From contig NZ_BHZC01000001.1 of the NCBI RefSeq assembly GCF_003865135.1, positions 1,674,001 to 1,738,000 of the forward strand: a stretch of 64,000 nucleotides of DNA, in the 5' to 3' direction. Below the pieces are notes generated by a model. That model was not told where the DNA came from. It did not search any database and was given only the letters and a program-made list of their open reading frames with translations. Position numbers and translations under genes: made by a program. Below, piece after piece: positions 44,063 through 52,581 of this stretch (position 1 is its first letter; each line of letters begins with the position of its first letter). Source of the stretch: Streptomyces chrestomyceticus JCM 4735 (GTDB lineage Bacteria; Actinomycetota; Actinomycetes; Streptomycetales; Streptomycetaceae).

Positions 44063-45292
44063 TCAGCCGGAGCGCGCCGCCCTCGCCAGGAGGAGTTCCC
44101 GCTCCCGCGCGTTACGGGCCAGGGCCGCCGCCCGCTCGAACTCTTCGCGCGCCTCGGGCACCCGCCCCAGGCGTTCCAGCAGGTCGCCGCGGACGCTCGG
44201 CAGCAGGTGGTAGCCCTTCAGGGCGGGGTCGACGGCCAGGGCGTCCACCAGCTTCAGGGCAGCGGCCGGGCCTTCGGCCATCGAGACGGCGACGGCCCGG
44301 TTCAACTCGACCACCGGGGACGGGGACTGCGCCAGCAACCGGTCGTAGAGGGTGGCGATGGCGGCCCAGTCCGTGTCCTCGTACCGGAGGGCCAGCGCGT
44401 GGTGCGCGGCGATCGCGGCCTGGAGCGAGTACGGGCCGTGCCCGCCGCGGTGCAGGGCGTCGACGCCGCGGCGGATCAGGATCCGGTTCCACTTCGCGCG
44501 GTTCTGGTCGGCGAGCAGCACCGGCTCACCGGCGGGCCCCGTACGGGCGGGGATGCGCGACGCCTGGAACTCCAGCAGCGCCGCCAGGCCGTGCACTTCG
44601 GGCTCGTCCGGCATCAGGTTCGCCAGGACCCGGACGAGGCGGAGCGCGTCCTCGCACAGGGCCGGGCGCACCAGGTCGTCACCGGCCGTCGCGGTGTACC
44701 CCTCGTTGAAGACGAGGTAGATGACTTCCAGGACGGAGGAGAGCCGGGCCGACCGCTCGGTGCCGTACGGGACTTCGAAGGGCACCCGGGCCTCGGCGAG
44801 CGTCCGTTTGGCGCGCACCACCCGCTGCGCCACCGTGGGCTCCGCGACGAGGAAGGCGCGGGCGATCTCCGGTGTGGTCAGCCCGCCCAGCAGCCGCAGG
44901 GTGAGCGCGATGCGGGCCGGGGCGGGCAGCACGGGGTGGCAGGCGGTGAAGACCAGCCGCAGCAGGTCGTCGTCGATGTCCTCCGCGTCCGACGGTTCGG
45001 GCGGCGGCACGTCCTCCAGCGCGCGCCCGACCTCGGCCAGCTTGCGCGCGTACGTCTCCTTGCGGCGGACGAGGTCGACGGCGCGGTGCTTGGCGGTGGC
45101 CATGAGCCAGGCGCCCGGCCGGTCCGGAACGCCTGACTCCGGCCACTGTTCCAACGCGGCGACCAGCGCGTCCTGCGCGAGTTCCTCGGCGATGCCCACG
45201 TCCCGCACGATGCGGGTGACACCGGCGATGATCCGCGCGGACTCGATCCTGAACACCGTCTCGACCGCGTCGGCCGTGCCCGCTCCCGTCAC
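44063..45292 (-). CDS. ECF42-type sigma factor with C-terminal TPR-like extension
   Basis: Sigma factor of 409 aa, more than twice the ECF size. Region 2 (IVRDVGIAEELAQDALVAALE, RPGAWLMATAKHRAVDLVRRK) and region 4 (RIALTLRLLGGLTTPEIARAF, AEPTVAQRVVRAKRTL) occupy the first 180 residues. The remaining 230 residues are the ECF42 extension (VIYLVFNEGYTATAGDDLVRP, LLADQNRAKWNRILI, YSLQAAIAAHHALALRYEDTDW). ECF42 factors lack a classical anti-sigma factor and are paired with YCII/DGPF proteins, exactly as here: the downstream-oriented partner lies 46 bp upstream at 45339-45698. Confidence 0.93.
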   Translation of the reverse strand: MTGAGTADAVETVFRIESARIIAGVTRIVRDVGIAEELAQDALVAALEQWPESGVPDRPGAWLMATAKHRAVDLVRRKETYARKLAEVGRALEDVPPPEPSDAEDIDDDLLRLVFTACHPVLPAPARIALTLRLLGGLTTPEIARAFLVAEPTVAQRVVRAKRTLAEARVPFEVPYGTERSARLSSVLEVIYLVFNEGYTATAGDDLVRPALCEDALRLVRVLANLMPDEPEVHGLAALLEFQASRIPARTGPAGEPVLLADQNRAKWNRILIRRGVDALHRGGHGPYSLQAAIAAHHALALRYEDTDWAAIATLYDRLLAQSPSPVVELNRAVAVSMAEGPAAALKLVDALAVDPALKGYHLLPSVRGDLLERLGRVPEAREEFERAAALARNARERELLLARAARSG

Positions 45293-45338
45293 GGCCCCAT
45301 CAGATCAGCCGTGCGCGGGAGCGACAAGCACGGCCGGG

Positions 45339-45698
45339 TCAGCAGTTCTCGGCGATCTCGCGGACCTCGGTGGTGACGGTCCAGTGCTCCTCGTGGACGC
45401 GCAGGAACCGGTGGGTCCACTCCAGCGCCTCGGCCTTGTCCTTGGCCTGGATGAGCAGATAGCCGCCGACGACCTCCTTGGTCTCGGTGAAGGGCCCGTC
45501 GGTGGAGCTGAGCTTCCCGCCGGACCAGGTGACCCGGGTGCCCTGGGAGGTGGGGGTGAGCCCGGCGTTGTCCAGCATGACCCCGGCCTTGGTCATCTCC
45601 GCCAGCAGTTCGCCCATGCGCTCCTGGAGTTCAGGGCTGGGGCCGCCCTCGGGGGCGTTGTTCTCGTCGATACGGATCAGCGTCAGGAAGCGCGGCAC
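45339..45698 (-). CDS. YCII-related (DGPF) protein
   Basis: Small protein of 119 aa from the GTG at 45698 behind GAGGAGT. The YCII fold is recognisable (FLTLIRIDENNAPEGG, MGELLAEMTKAGVMLDNAGLT), and the signature DGPFTETKEVVGGYLLIQAKD is present. It precedes the ECF42 sigma gene on the same strand, the standard partnership. The function in this pair is not established; the DGPF protein is a suspected output or sensor. Confidence 0.93.
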   Translation of the reverse strand: MPRFLTLIRIDENNAPEGGPSPELQERMGELLAEMTKAGVMLDNAGLTPTSQGTRVTWSGGKLSSTDGPFTETKEVVGGYLLIQAKDKAEALEWTHRFLRVHEEHWTVTTEVREIAENC

Positions 45699-45861
45699 GG
45701 TGACTCCTCGGTCGTGCGGGCGGGGCCGTTCCCCGCCTCTCACCCCTGCGTCGAACGGGAGGCCGCCGGATCGACAGGCCCGCCGGATTTTTTCGGCGAT
45801 TTTCTCCCGGGCGGTGCCGCGCCACGGCGGGCGGTCCCGTACGCGCCCCACCGGTATACAC

Positions 45862-45877
45862 CCGTACACACGTACGG
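45862..45877. promoter_or_regulatory. Inverted repeat upstream of XRE regulator
   Basis: CCGTAC-ACAC-GTACGG, a perfect 16-bp dyad 19 bp before the ATG of the XRE-type regulator; candidate autoregulatory operator. Confidence 0.5.
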
Positions 45878-45896
45878 AATCGGTTACGGTTCGGCC

Positions 45897-46718
45897 ATGA
45901 CGACTGCTGCGGTCTCCTCGAAGACGCCGTCCGGCACGACGGGGGTGGGCGCGCTGCTGCGCGAGTGGCGGCTGCGGCGCCGTGTCAGCCAGCTCGACCT
46001 GGCCCTGCGCGCCGACTCCTCCGCCCGGCACATCAGCTTCATCGAGACCGGCCGCGCCCGGCCCAGCCAGGAGATGGTGCTCCGGCTGGCCGAACATCTC
46101 GACGTACCCGTACGGGAACGCAACGCGCTGCTGATCGCGGCCGGTTACGCCCCCGGCTTCCCGGAGACCCCCTTGGACGACCCGTCGATGGACGCGCTGC
46201 GGACCGGTGTCGAGCGGCTGCTGACGGGCTACGAGCCGTTCCCGGCCCTGGTCGTGGATGCCACGTACCACGTCGTCGCCGCGAACCGCGGCATCCAGGC
46301 GCTGATGGCGGGCGTCGACGCGAAGCTGCTGGAACCCCCGCTGAACGCCATGCGCGTCACCCTGCACCCCGACGGGCTCGCCCCGCGCATCCGCAACTTC
46401 CTGGAGTGGCGGGAGCACCTGCTGACGCAGATGCAGCGGCAGTTGGCGGTGATGCGTTCCGCGCCACTCCGCGCGGTCTACGAGGAGGTCAGCGCCTACC
46501 CGCTGCCCGAGGGCGGGCGGGAGACGGCCGCGGACGGCGGTCACGCGCCGTACGCGCTGCCCATGGTGGTCGAACACGACGGACGGGTGCTGTCCTTCAT
46601 CTCCACCATCGCCACCTTCAACACGCCGATGGACGTGACCGTCTCCGAACTCGCCCTGGAGACCTTCCTCCCGGCGGACCCGGAGACGGCCGAGCATCTG
46701 CGGACGTGGCTGCCGTAG
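45897..46718 (+). CDS. XRE-family regulator with MmyB-like ligand domain
   Basis: Regulator of 273 aa. The N-terminal helix-turn-helix is at residues 17-75 (LREWRLRRRVSQLDLALRADS, ISFIETGRARPSQEMVLRLAE). A PAS-like MmyB C-terminal domain follows (YEPFPALVVDATYHVVAANRG, WREHLLTQMQRQLAVMRSAPL, VVEHDGRVLSFISTIATFNTP). In actinobacteria these regulators often sit beside the single redox gene they control. Here the nearest is the convergent NTF2-like gene 20 bp downstream and the YCII gene upstream. Confidence 0.92.
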   Translation: MTTAAVSSKTPSGTTGVGALLREWRLRRRVSQLDLALRADSSARHISFIETGRARPSQEMVLRLAEHLDVPVRERNALLIAAGYAPGFPETPLDDPSMDALRTGVERLLTGYEPFPALVVDATYHVVAANRGIQALMAGVDAKLLEPPLNAMRVTLHPDGLAPRIRNFLEWREHLLTQMQRQLAVMRSAPLRAVYEEVSAYPLPEGGRETAADGGHAPYALPMVVEHDGRVLSFISTIATFNTPMDVTVSELALETFLPADPETAEHLRTWLP

Positions 46719-46738
46719 GGCGGCGGCCCCGCACCGGC

Positions 46739-47140
46739 TCACATGGCGGGCACGCGGTCCAGAAAGCCCGAGACGGTACGGATCCGGCCGTCCGCCGCGA
46801 GCGTGGCGACGTCGGACCCGGCGACCGGCGCCGAACCGTCCGGCGCCACCAGCTCCCAGCCGAAACGGACCAGGTCGTGATGCCCGTCCGGCGTCCCCAG
46901 CCGCCGGAACACGAACCCGGGGAACTGGGCGTGGACCCCGGCGATGACGGCGGCGAGCTGGTCGTGCCCCACGGTGTCGGCGAGCGGGTCGGTGTAGGTG
47001 GCGTCCTCGGTGAAGGCCACGGCGACGGCCTCGACGGCGCCGTCGGCGTCCTGCCCGGCCGAGTTCCACGCCGCCAGGTACCGCTCGACCGCGTCCTCGT
47101 AGCGCTCCGTGCCCGCCTGGCGGGTGTCCGTCTGCGTCAT
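46739..47140 (-). CDS. NTF2-like (SnoaL-type) protein
   Basis: Protein of 133 aa with a cone-shaped alpha+beta fold expected (VERYLAAWNSAGQDADGAVEA, AFTEDATYTDPLADTVGHDQL, FRRLGTPDGHHDLVRFGWEL, RTVSGFLDRV). SnoaL-like proteins may be cyclases, isomerases or just binding proteins; no catalytic set can be singled out. Start ATG at 47140. Convergent with the XRE regulator. Confidence 0.88.
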   Translation of the reverse strand: MTQTDTRQAGTERYEDAVERYLAAWNSAGQDADGAVEAVAVAFTEDATYTDPLADTVGHDQLAAVIAGVHAQFPGFVFRRLGTPDGHHDLVRFGWELVAPDGSAPVAGSDVATLAADGRIRTVSGFLDRVPAM

Positions 47141-47274
47141 GGCTGACTCCTCGTGTCTCGTCGTGTCGCGGGTCCGCGATGCGTCGCGGACCCTGAAGGG
47201 CCGGTTCGCGGGCCGGAGTGCGCCGGCCCGTGAACCGGTGACTCAAAGATGCCGGGGCGCGGCGGGCGGGTCGA

Positions 47275-48993
47275 TTACGTGCCAGGTAATGGGCCGAGCA
47301 GTGCGGCCAGCGTCCGCTTGACGGCGGTGCCCGGGTCGGCGGCGAGGCGGTCGGCGCGCCAGGCCACGAAGTGGTCGGGGCGGACGAGTACGGCTCCGTC
47401 GGACGCCAGTCCGGGAAGGGTGCCGTCGGGGACGCGGTGCGTGCTCAGGGTGATACCGAGGGCGGCGGCCGCCTCCGTGGCGGCGGGCCGCCAGGGCGCG
47501 CCGTGCGACCCGGCGAACAGGGCCCAGTCGGCGCCGGCGAGGTCGAGGGTGGAGGTGCGGCCGTTCTCCGGGGTCTTCAAGGGGCGGTGCGGCAGACGGT
47601 GGCCCGGGTGCACGTGGTCGGCGAGGAGGTCGGGGGCGGGCGCGGTGTCGGGCGGGACCACCGCGCCCGAGGGGTACGCGTAGCGCATCATCGCCCGGAT
47701 GTAGTCCCCTGCGGCCAGCTCGTACAGCGCGTTCGGGTCGCCGCCGCCGAGGGAACGGTAGCCGCGGTGCATGGTGCGGGAGAGCGCCAGGGAGGCCCGT
47801 ACCGCGGCGCGGCGTTCCGGCTCGTAGGTGTCCAGCAGCCGTTCGGCGGCCTGTCCGCGCAGCACGGCGGCGAGTTTCCAGGCCAGGTTGTGGCCGTCCT
47901 GGACGCCGGTGTTCATCCCGAGCCCGCCGGCCGAACTCTGCACGTGCGCGGAGTCGCCCGCGAGGAAGACCCGGCCGCGCCGGAAGGCCGAGGCCACGCC
48001 CACGGCCGCTTCCCAGGCGTTCACCGCCATCAGCTCGACGGACAGGCCGGGGTCGCCGACGGCGGACCGCAGCAGGGCCAGGGCGCGGTCCGTGGGGAGC
48101 GGCGCGATGCCGTCCGTGTCGTCGGGCCGGCCCGGGTAGTCCATGAGGTGGGAGACCCACTGGTCGCGGCCGTTCACGCAGAAGACCGTCGCGTAGACGT
48201 CCGTGTTCCGCACGAAGCACGCGGTGTCGCGCAGTCCGGCCGCCCCGGTCGGCAGGTCGGCCCGGTAGAAGGCGGTGTGCAGCCGGGCGACCACCTCCCG
48301 GTCGGGCACGGTGAGGCCCAGGAGGCGCCGTACGGTGCTGTGCGCGCCGTCGGCGCCGATCACGTACCGCGCGGTGATGCCGTACTCCTCGCCGGTCGCG
48401 GTGTCGGCGAGCCGCACCCGTACACCGCCTGAAACCGGGCCCGATTCCACGTATGAGTCAGCGTCCGCGTCCTGTTCGAGACCGGTCACAGCGATCCCGA
48501 GCCGCAGGTCGCCGCCGCGCCGCAGCAGCTCGTCCGACGCCAGCCGCTGCACCTGGAGGTGGTTGAGCACCAGCCGGCTGTCGACCGGACTGCAGTTCCG
48601 CAGCCACCGTACGTACGGCTCGGGAGGCGCCACGTGCTGCCGCGCGCCGCCCAGCGCGCTGTCCGTGAACACGGCCTGGAACGGCTCGGGGCCGTACCAG
48701 CCGGTCCGTTCGACGGCCTTCTGGAGGCCCGCAGCCCGGAGCAGTTCCAGTGTGCGGATGCTGCTCAGTGCCCGCGGCGGGCCCGTGAACGGGTTCCGCT
48801 TGTCCACCACGAGGACGGCCACGCCCCGTTGGGCCAGGAACATCGCCGTGGCCAGTCCGACCGGTCCGGCACCGGCCACCAGCACCGGAACGGTCGCGGG
48901 GAGCGGCCGCCCCGCCGTCGGCCGCTCCCCCGCCACCACCCCCTGGCCCGCCGCCACGGGCTCCGCTTCCGTCTTCGTGTCGCGTATGCGCAC
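47275..48993 (-). CDS. FAD-dependent aromatic monooxygenase
   Basis: Group A flavoprotein hydroxylase of 572 aa, GTG start at 48993. FAD motif VLVAGAGPVGLATAMFLAQRG near residue 37, the second motif RYVIGADGAHSTVRRLLG, and the GD motif RGRVFLAGDSAHVQSSAGGLG followed by MNTGVQDGHNLAWKLAAVL. The C-terminal thioredoxin-like domain is present (DWALFAGSHGAPWRP, VLVRPDHFVAWRADRL), as in polyketide-tailoring and phenol hydroxylases. Divergent from a MerR gene with a perfect palindrome between them. Confidence 0.94.
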   Translation of the reverse strand: MRIRDTKTEAEPVAAGQGVVAGERPTAGRPLPATVPVLVAGAGPVGLATAMFLAQRGVAVLVVDKRNPFTGPPRALSSIRTLELLRAAGLQKAVERTGWYGPEPFQAVFTDSALGGARQHVAPPEPYVRWLRNCSPVDSRLVLNHLQVQRLASDELLRRGGDLRLGIAVTGLEQDADADSYVESGPVSGGVRVRLADTATGEEYGITARYVIGADGAHSTVRRLLGLTVPDREVVARLHTAFYRADLPTGAAGLRDTACFVRNTDVYATVFCVNGRDQWVSHLMDYPGRPDDTDGIAPLPTDRALALLRSAVGDPGLSVELMAVNAWEAAVGVASAFRRGRVFLAGDSAHVQSSAGGLGMNTGVQDGHNLAWKLAAVLRGQAAERLLDTYEPERRAAVRASLALSRTMHRGYRSLGGGDPNALYELAAGDYIRAMMRYAYPSGAVVPPDTAPAPDLLADHVHPGHRLPHRPLKTPENGRTSTLDLAGADWALFAGSHGAPWRPAATEAAAALGITLSTHRVPDGTLPGLASDGAVLVRPDHFVAWRADRLAADPGTAVKRTLAALLGPLPGT

Positions 48994-49054
48994 AGCACAC
49001 CGTCCTCGGTTCCCCGGCCCGGTCCGTCGCCGGGCCCGGCCCGCCCAGCCTGGA

Positions 49055-49074
49055 CGCTCAAGCCGGCTTGAGCG
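49055..49074. promoter_or_regulatory. Perfect 20-bp palindrome, MerR operator
   Basis: CGCTCAAGCCGGCTTGAGCG lies 13 bp before the MerR start and 62 bp before the divergent monooxygenase start. CTCAAG/CTTGAG arms are typical for MerR-family targets. Confidence 0.75.
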
Positions 49075-49086
49075 CAAGATGGGACC

Positions 49087-49530
49087 GTGCCGCCCCGCGA
49101 CGAGGACGACGAACTGCATGCGATCAGCGAAGTGGCCCGCTGCTTCGGCCTGTCGGTGGCCACGCTGCGGTACTACGACGAGCTGGGGCTGCTGCCGCCC
49201 GCCGGGCGCCTGCGGAACGTACGGCACTACGGCCGCCGCGAGCTGCGACGGCTCGCGCTGATACAGCATCTCCACCAGGGCGGCATGCTGAGCCTCGCGG
49301 ACACCGCCGCCGCGCTCGGCGAACGCGGGCCGGACGGGGTGCGGCGGCCTCCGGGGCGGGCGGTGCTGACCGGTGCGATCCAGCTCATCGAGGACCGGAT
49401 GGCGGATCTCCAGGCCGCGCGGCAGCGCCTCGCCCACCTGCTGACCTGTCCGAAGGACGATCCGGTACGGGAGTGCACACAGCTACGCGCCGAACTGGAC
49501 CGGACCGTCACGCAGGCACTGAGCCGCTGA
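49087..49530 (+). CDS. MerR-family transcriptional regulator
   Basis: Short MerR protein of 147 aa with GTG start. The HTH (AISEVARCFGLSVATLRYYDELGLLPP), wing (VRHYGRRELRRLALIQHLHQG) and coiled-coil helix (AIQLIEDRMADLQAARQRLAH) are complete. Two Cys (CFGL and CPKDD...C) are present, but no classic metal-binding set. The start codon is only 13 bp after the palindrome, so the transcript may be leaderless or the operator overlaps the promoter. Probable regulator of the divergent monooxygenase. Confidence 0.92.
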   Translation: MPPRDEDDELHAISEVARCFGLSVATLRYYDELGLLPPAGRLRNVRHYGRRELRRLALIQHLHQGGMLSLADTAAALGERGPDGVRRPPGRAVLTGAIQLIEDRMADLQAARQRLAHLLTCPKDDPVRECTQLRAELDRTVTQALSR

Positions 49531-49557
49531 CGGCGCGTCGCCCGCGCGCCTCATTAT

Positions 49558-49571
49558 TGACCGGTCGGTCT
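49558..49571. promoter_or_regulatory. TetR operator, autoregulatory site
   Basis: TGACCGGTCGGTCT; read on the other strand as AGACCGACCGGTCA it matches the second site at 50246 at 10 of 14 positions. Located 21 bp before the TetR start. Confidence 0.6.
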
Positions 49572-49592
49572 CAAAAGCCTAGGGTCCTCCCC

Positions 49593-50174
49593 GTGGCACG
49601 GACCAAGGAATTCGATCCGGACGCCGCGCTCCAGGCAGCCCTCGAACTGTTCTGGCGGCGCGGCTACGAGGCGACGTCGATGGCCGACCTCGTCAGCCAT
49701 CTCGGCATCGCCCGTGCCAGCCTCTACGCGACCTTCGGCAGCAAGCACGACCTCTACCTCAAGGCCCTGGAGCGGTACAGCCGGCTCTCGGACCCGGGAC
49801 TGATCGAGGAACTGTCCCAGCCGGGCCCCGCACTGCCCGCCGTACGGGCACTGGTGACCCGGTTCGCGGACGAGGCCGCCCGCGACGACCTGGGGCGCGG
49901 CTGCTTCGTGACGAACACGGCGGCCGAGCTGGCGGCCCACGACCGGCACGCCGCCCGGCAGGTCGAGGCGAGCTGGACGGTCCTGGAGACGGCGCTGACC
50001 TCGGCGCTGACCCGGGCGCGGGCCCAGGGCGAGCTGCCCGCCGGCCGCGACCCGCGGGCGCTGGCCCGGATGCTGCTCGTCCTGATGCAGGGGCTGCGCC
50101 TGATGGGCAAGTCCGGCCAGGAGCCGGGCCGGCTCCGGGACGCGGCGGAGCAGGCGTTGGCGTTGCTGGACTGA
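49593..50174 (+). CDS. TetR-family transcriptional regulator
   Basis: Repressor of 193 aa, GTG start. The HTH is at residues about 8-53 (ALQAALELFWRRGYEATSMAD, LVSHLGIARASLYATFGSKHD). The helical ligand domain has a TetR_C-like pattern (GRGCFVTNTAAELAAHDRHAA, RDPRALARMLLVLMQGLRLMG). Followed on the same strand by an SDR gene whose promoter carries a matching operator, so TetR probably represses both itself and the SDR. Confidence 0.93.
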   Translation: MARTKEFDPDAALQAALELFWRRGYEATSMADLVSHLGIARASLYATFGSKHDLYLKALERYSRLSDPGLIEELSQPGPALPAVRALVTRFADEAARDDLGRGCFVTNTAAELAAHDRHAARQVEASWTVLETALTSALTRARAQGELPAGRDPRALARMLLVLMQGLRLMGKSGQEPGRLRDAAEQALALLD

Positions 50175-50245
50175 GGGGCGGGACGGGGGCAGGGCCTTTC
50201 GGGGCCGGAGCGGCCTTCGGCCTTGCTGCCTCACGCCCTGATTCT

Positions 50246-50259
50246 AGACCGATCGTTCT
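50246..50259. promoter_or_regulatory. TetR operator upstream of SDR
   Basis: AGACCGATCGTTCT, a near-palindrome (one mismatched pair) sharing AGACCGAYCG with the site before the TetR gene. It lies 44 bp before the SDR start. Confidence 0.6.
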
Positions 50260-50303
50260 GTATAGCGACGTCACCGCACGCGACCAGAGAAGGGCTCACC
50301 ACC

Positions 50304-51071
50304 ATGGACAGCACCGCACGCTTCACCGGAAAGACCGTGCTCGTCACCGGCGGCGGCACCGGCATCGGCCGGGCGGTCGCCCTCGCGTTCGCCGGGGAGG
50401 GCGCGAACGTCGTGGTCGCCGGCCGTACCGAAGGGCCGCTGGAGCAGACGGTCGCGCTGGTGACGGCCGCGGGCGGCCGGGCGGCGGCCGTCACCGCCGA
50501 CGTGACCCGGGGCGCGGACGTGGCCGCGCTGGTCGCGGAGGTCGTCCGCCGCTTCGGCGGGCTGGACGTGGCCGTCAACAACGTCGGGGTGTTCGTACCC
50601 CCGGCACCGACCGCCGACATCCCCGAGGAGGACTGGCGGCGCGCCCTGGACACCAATCTCACCGGCACGTTCCTGTCGATGAAGCACGAGATCGGCCACA
50701 TGCGGGCGCACGGCGGCGGCGCGATCGTCAACATCGCCTCCAACCTGGGCGCCTCCCTGCGCCGCCCCGGGATCAGCGCGTACGTCGCCGCCAAGGCCGC
50801 CGTGAGCGCCCTGACCCGCAACGCCGCGCTCGACCACATCGAGGACGGCATCCGCATCAACGCGGTCTCGCCCGGCAAGGTCGACACTCCCATGTCGACG
50901 CTGCCGGGCGAGACCGCGGATCAGAAGGCCGAGCGGATGCGGCGCGAGGTGCCCGCGGGCCGTTCGGCCGCCACCGCCGAGATCGCGGCGGCGGTGCTCC
51001 ACCTGGCATCCGACGCGGCGGCGTTCACCGTGGGCGCGGAGCTGGTGGTGGACGGCGGTGTCACCGCCTAG
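50304..51071 (+). CDS. Short-chain dehydrogenase/reductase (SDR)
   Basis: Classical SDR of 255 aa. The cofactor motif TGGGTGIG is near residue 15, followed by NNVGVF (NNAG-like) and the catalytic Y-x3-K in ISAYVAAKAAV with a preceding Ser/Asn (IASNLGAS). The C-terminal VGAELVVDGGVTA is typical. Arg after the first strand (VVAGRTEG) suggests NADPH. Part of the TetR-SDR regulon; the 3' end overlaps the convergent permease gene by 11 bp. Confidence 0.94.
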   Translation: MDSTARFTGKTVLVTGGGTGIGRAVALAFAGEGANVVVAGRTEGPLEQTVALVTAAGGRAAAVTADVTRGADVAALVAEVVRRFGGLDVAVNNVGVFVPPAPTADIPEEDWRRALDTNLTGTFLSMKHEIGHMRAHGGGAIVNIASNLGASLRRPGISAYVAAKAAVSALTRNAALDHIEDGIRINAVSPGKVDTPMSTLPGETADQKAERMRREVPAGRSAATAEIAAAVLHLASDAAAFTVGAELVVDGGVTA

Positions 51072-52494
51072 GGTCTTCCGGCCCGCCGGCCGCGGGCTGC
51101 GCGACGGCTGCGGGCTGCCCGGCCGCCGTGGGTACCTCGGCCGCTGCGGGCTCCCCGGCCGCCGCTTCCTCCGCGCGACGGCGGCGGCCCGTGCGGCGGG
51201 CCGCCATCCAGGCGTAGACGAGGATGCCGGCGAACAGGAACAGCACGCCCTGGTAGATCGCGGCGTATCCGGCGCCGGCCACCAGCCAGAAGGTGAAGCC
51301 GAAGGCGACCAGCGCGAGCACCAGGTCCCGTACGAAGCGGGCCGGGCGGACCTTGTCGCGCTCGCCGGTCAGCAGGAAGTAGATCTGGGCGCCCGCGGCG
51401 AGCAGGTAGGGCACGGTCGCCGAGAACGTCGTGATGAGGACCAGGATCTCGAAGACGCCGCCCGCGCCGATCAGGTAGTTGATCACGGTCAGGGCGGTGG
51501 CCAGCACCGAGGCGGCCAGTACGCCGAAGGTCGGCACACCGCGCTGCTTCTTCAGGAAGGCGGCCGGGAACAGGCCGTCCTTGGCGGCGGCGTACGGCGA
51601 CTGTGCGCTCATCAGCGTCCAGCCGTTGAGCGCGCCGACGATGGAGACGACGGCCGCGACCGCGATGACCGTGCCGCCCCACTGGCCGCCGAACATGGCG
51701 TTGACCGCGTCGGAGAACGGCGCCTTGGAGTCCACCAGCTTGTCGTGCGCGACCGTGCCGAAGACCGAGACCGTGCCGAGGAGGTAGACGACGGCGGCAC
51801 CGATCGTGCCGAGGACGGTGGCGCGGCCCACGTTGCGCTCGGGGTCGCGCACTTCGCCCGCGCTCATCGCCGCGGACTCCACGCCCACGTAGCTGTAGAG
51901 CAGGATGGCCGCCGCGGCCGACATGCCGCCGACCGCGCTGCCGCCGCCCTCGTTGAAGGAGCCCAGGTTGTCCGGGTCGAAGAAGAACAGCCCGACGATC
52001 GCGATGAAGAGCAGCGGGACGAACTTCAGGACGGTGGAGACAAGCTGGACCGCGCCGACGTAGCGGGTGCCGGCGAGGTTGGACAGCGCCGGGAGCCAGA
52101 GCGCGACCAGCGCCACCAGCAGGTCCATGCCCTTGGAGTCGTGCCCGGGGAAGAGCACGTGGACGTAGCCGACCGCGGCGACCGCGAGGGCCGCGTTGCT
52201 GACCCACGTCATGGTCCAGTAGGACCAGGCCGACAGGAAGCCGGCGAAGTCGCCGAACGCCTCGCGGGCGTAGACGTAGGGGCCGCCGGTGTCCGGGTGG
52301 CGGGCGGCCAGCCGTCCGAAGACCAGGGCCAGCGCGATGGCGCCGACGGTCAGGACGCCGAAGGCGACCAGGCTCACGGTGCCGTAGGGGGCTACCGAGG
52401 CCGGCAGGAGGAAGATGCCGCCGCCGATGATGTTTCCCATCACCAGACAGATGGCGGTCCCTAGACCGAAGCGGCGGGTGTGCCGGTCGTGCAT
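51061..52494 (-). CDS. APC-superfamily amino acid / polyamine permease
   Basis: Membrane transporter of 477 aa with twelve predicted helices. The first carries VMGNIIGGGIFLLPASVA, the G-x-G-x-G substrate motif of the APC fold, and further family stretches are AAILLYSYVGVESAAMSAGEV and NGWTLMSAQSPYAAAKDGLFP. This points to the AdiC/basic amino acid-polyamine antiporter branch, though substrate is uncertain. The ATG at 52494 is preferred to the TTG at 52569, since the latter would start inside a palindromic operator. The Ala/Arg-rich C-terminal tail is cytoplasmic. Confidence 0.92.
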   Translation of the reverse strand: MHDRHTRRFGLGTAICLVMGNIIGGGIFLLPASVAPYGTVSLVAFGVLTVGAIALALVFGRLAARHPDTGGPYVYAREAFGDFAGFLSAWSYWTMTWVSNAALAVAAVGYVHVLFPGHDSKGMDLLVALVALWLPALSNLAGTRYVGAVQLVSTVLKFVPLLFIAIVGLFFFDPDNLGSFNEGGGSAVGGMSAAAAILLYSYVGVESAAMSAGEVRDPERNVGRATVLGTIGAAVVYLLGTVSVFGTVAHDKLVDSKAPFSDAVNAMFGGQWGGTVIAVAAVVSIVGALNGWTLMSAQSPYAAAKDGLFPAAFLKKQRGVPTFGVLAASVLATALTVINYLIGAGGVFEILVLITTFSATVPYLLAAGAQIYFLLTGERDKVRPARFVRDLVLALVAFGFTFWLVAGAGYAAIYQGVLFLFAGILVYAWMAARRTGRRRRAEEAAAGEPAAAEVPTAAGQPAAVAQPAAGGPEDPRR

Positions 52495-52564
52495 GGCTGG
52501 GGTGAGCCTCTCGTCGTGCTGTGCGCGCCCGGAGGTGCCGGACGGCTGCTCATCGTCTTCGACC

Positions 52565-52576
52565 TGCAACGTTGCA
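52565..52576. promoter_or_regulatory. Perfect 12-bp palindrome (LacI-type operator)
   Basis: TGCAACGTTGCA, 71 bp upstream of the APC permease start and just after the stop of the preceding phosphodiesterase gene. A central CG with TGCAA arms is typical of LacI-family operators; no LacI gene is nearby. Confidence 0.6.
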
Positions 52577-52581
52577 CAAAA

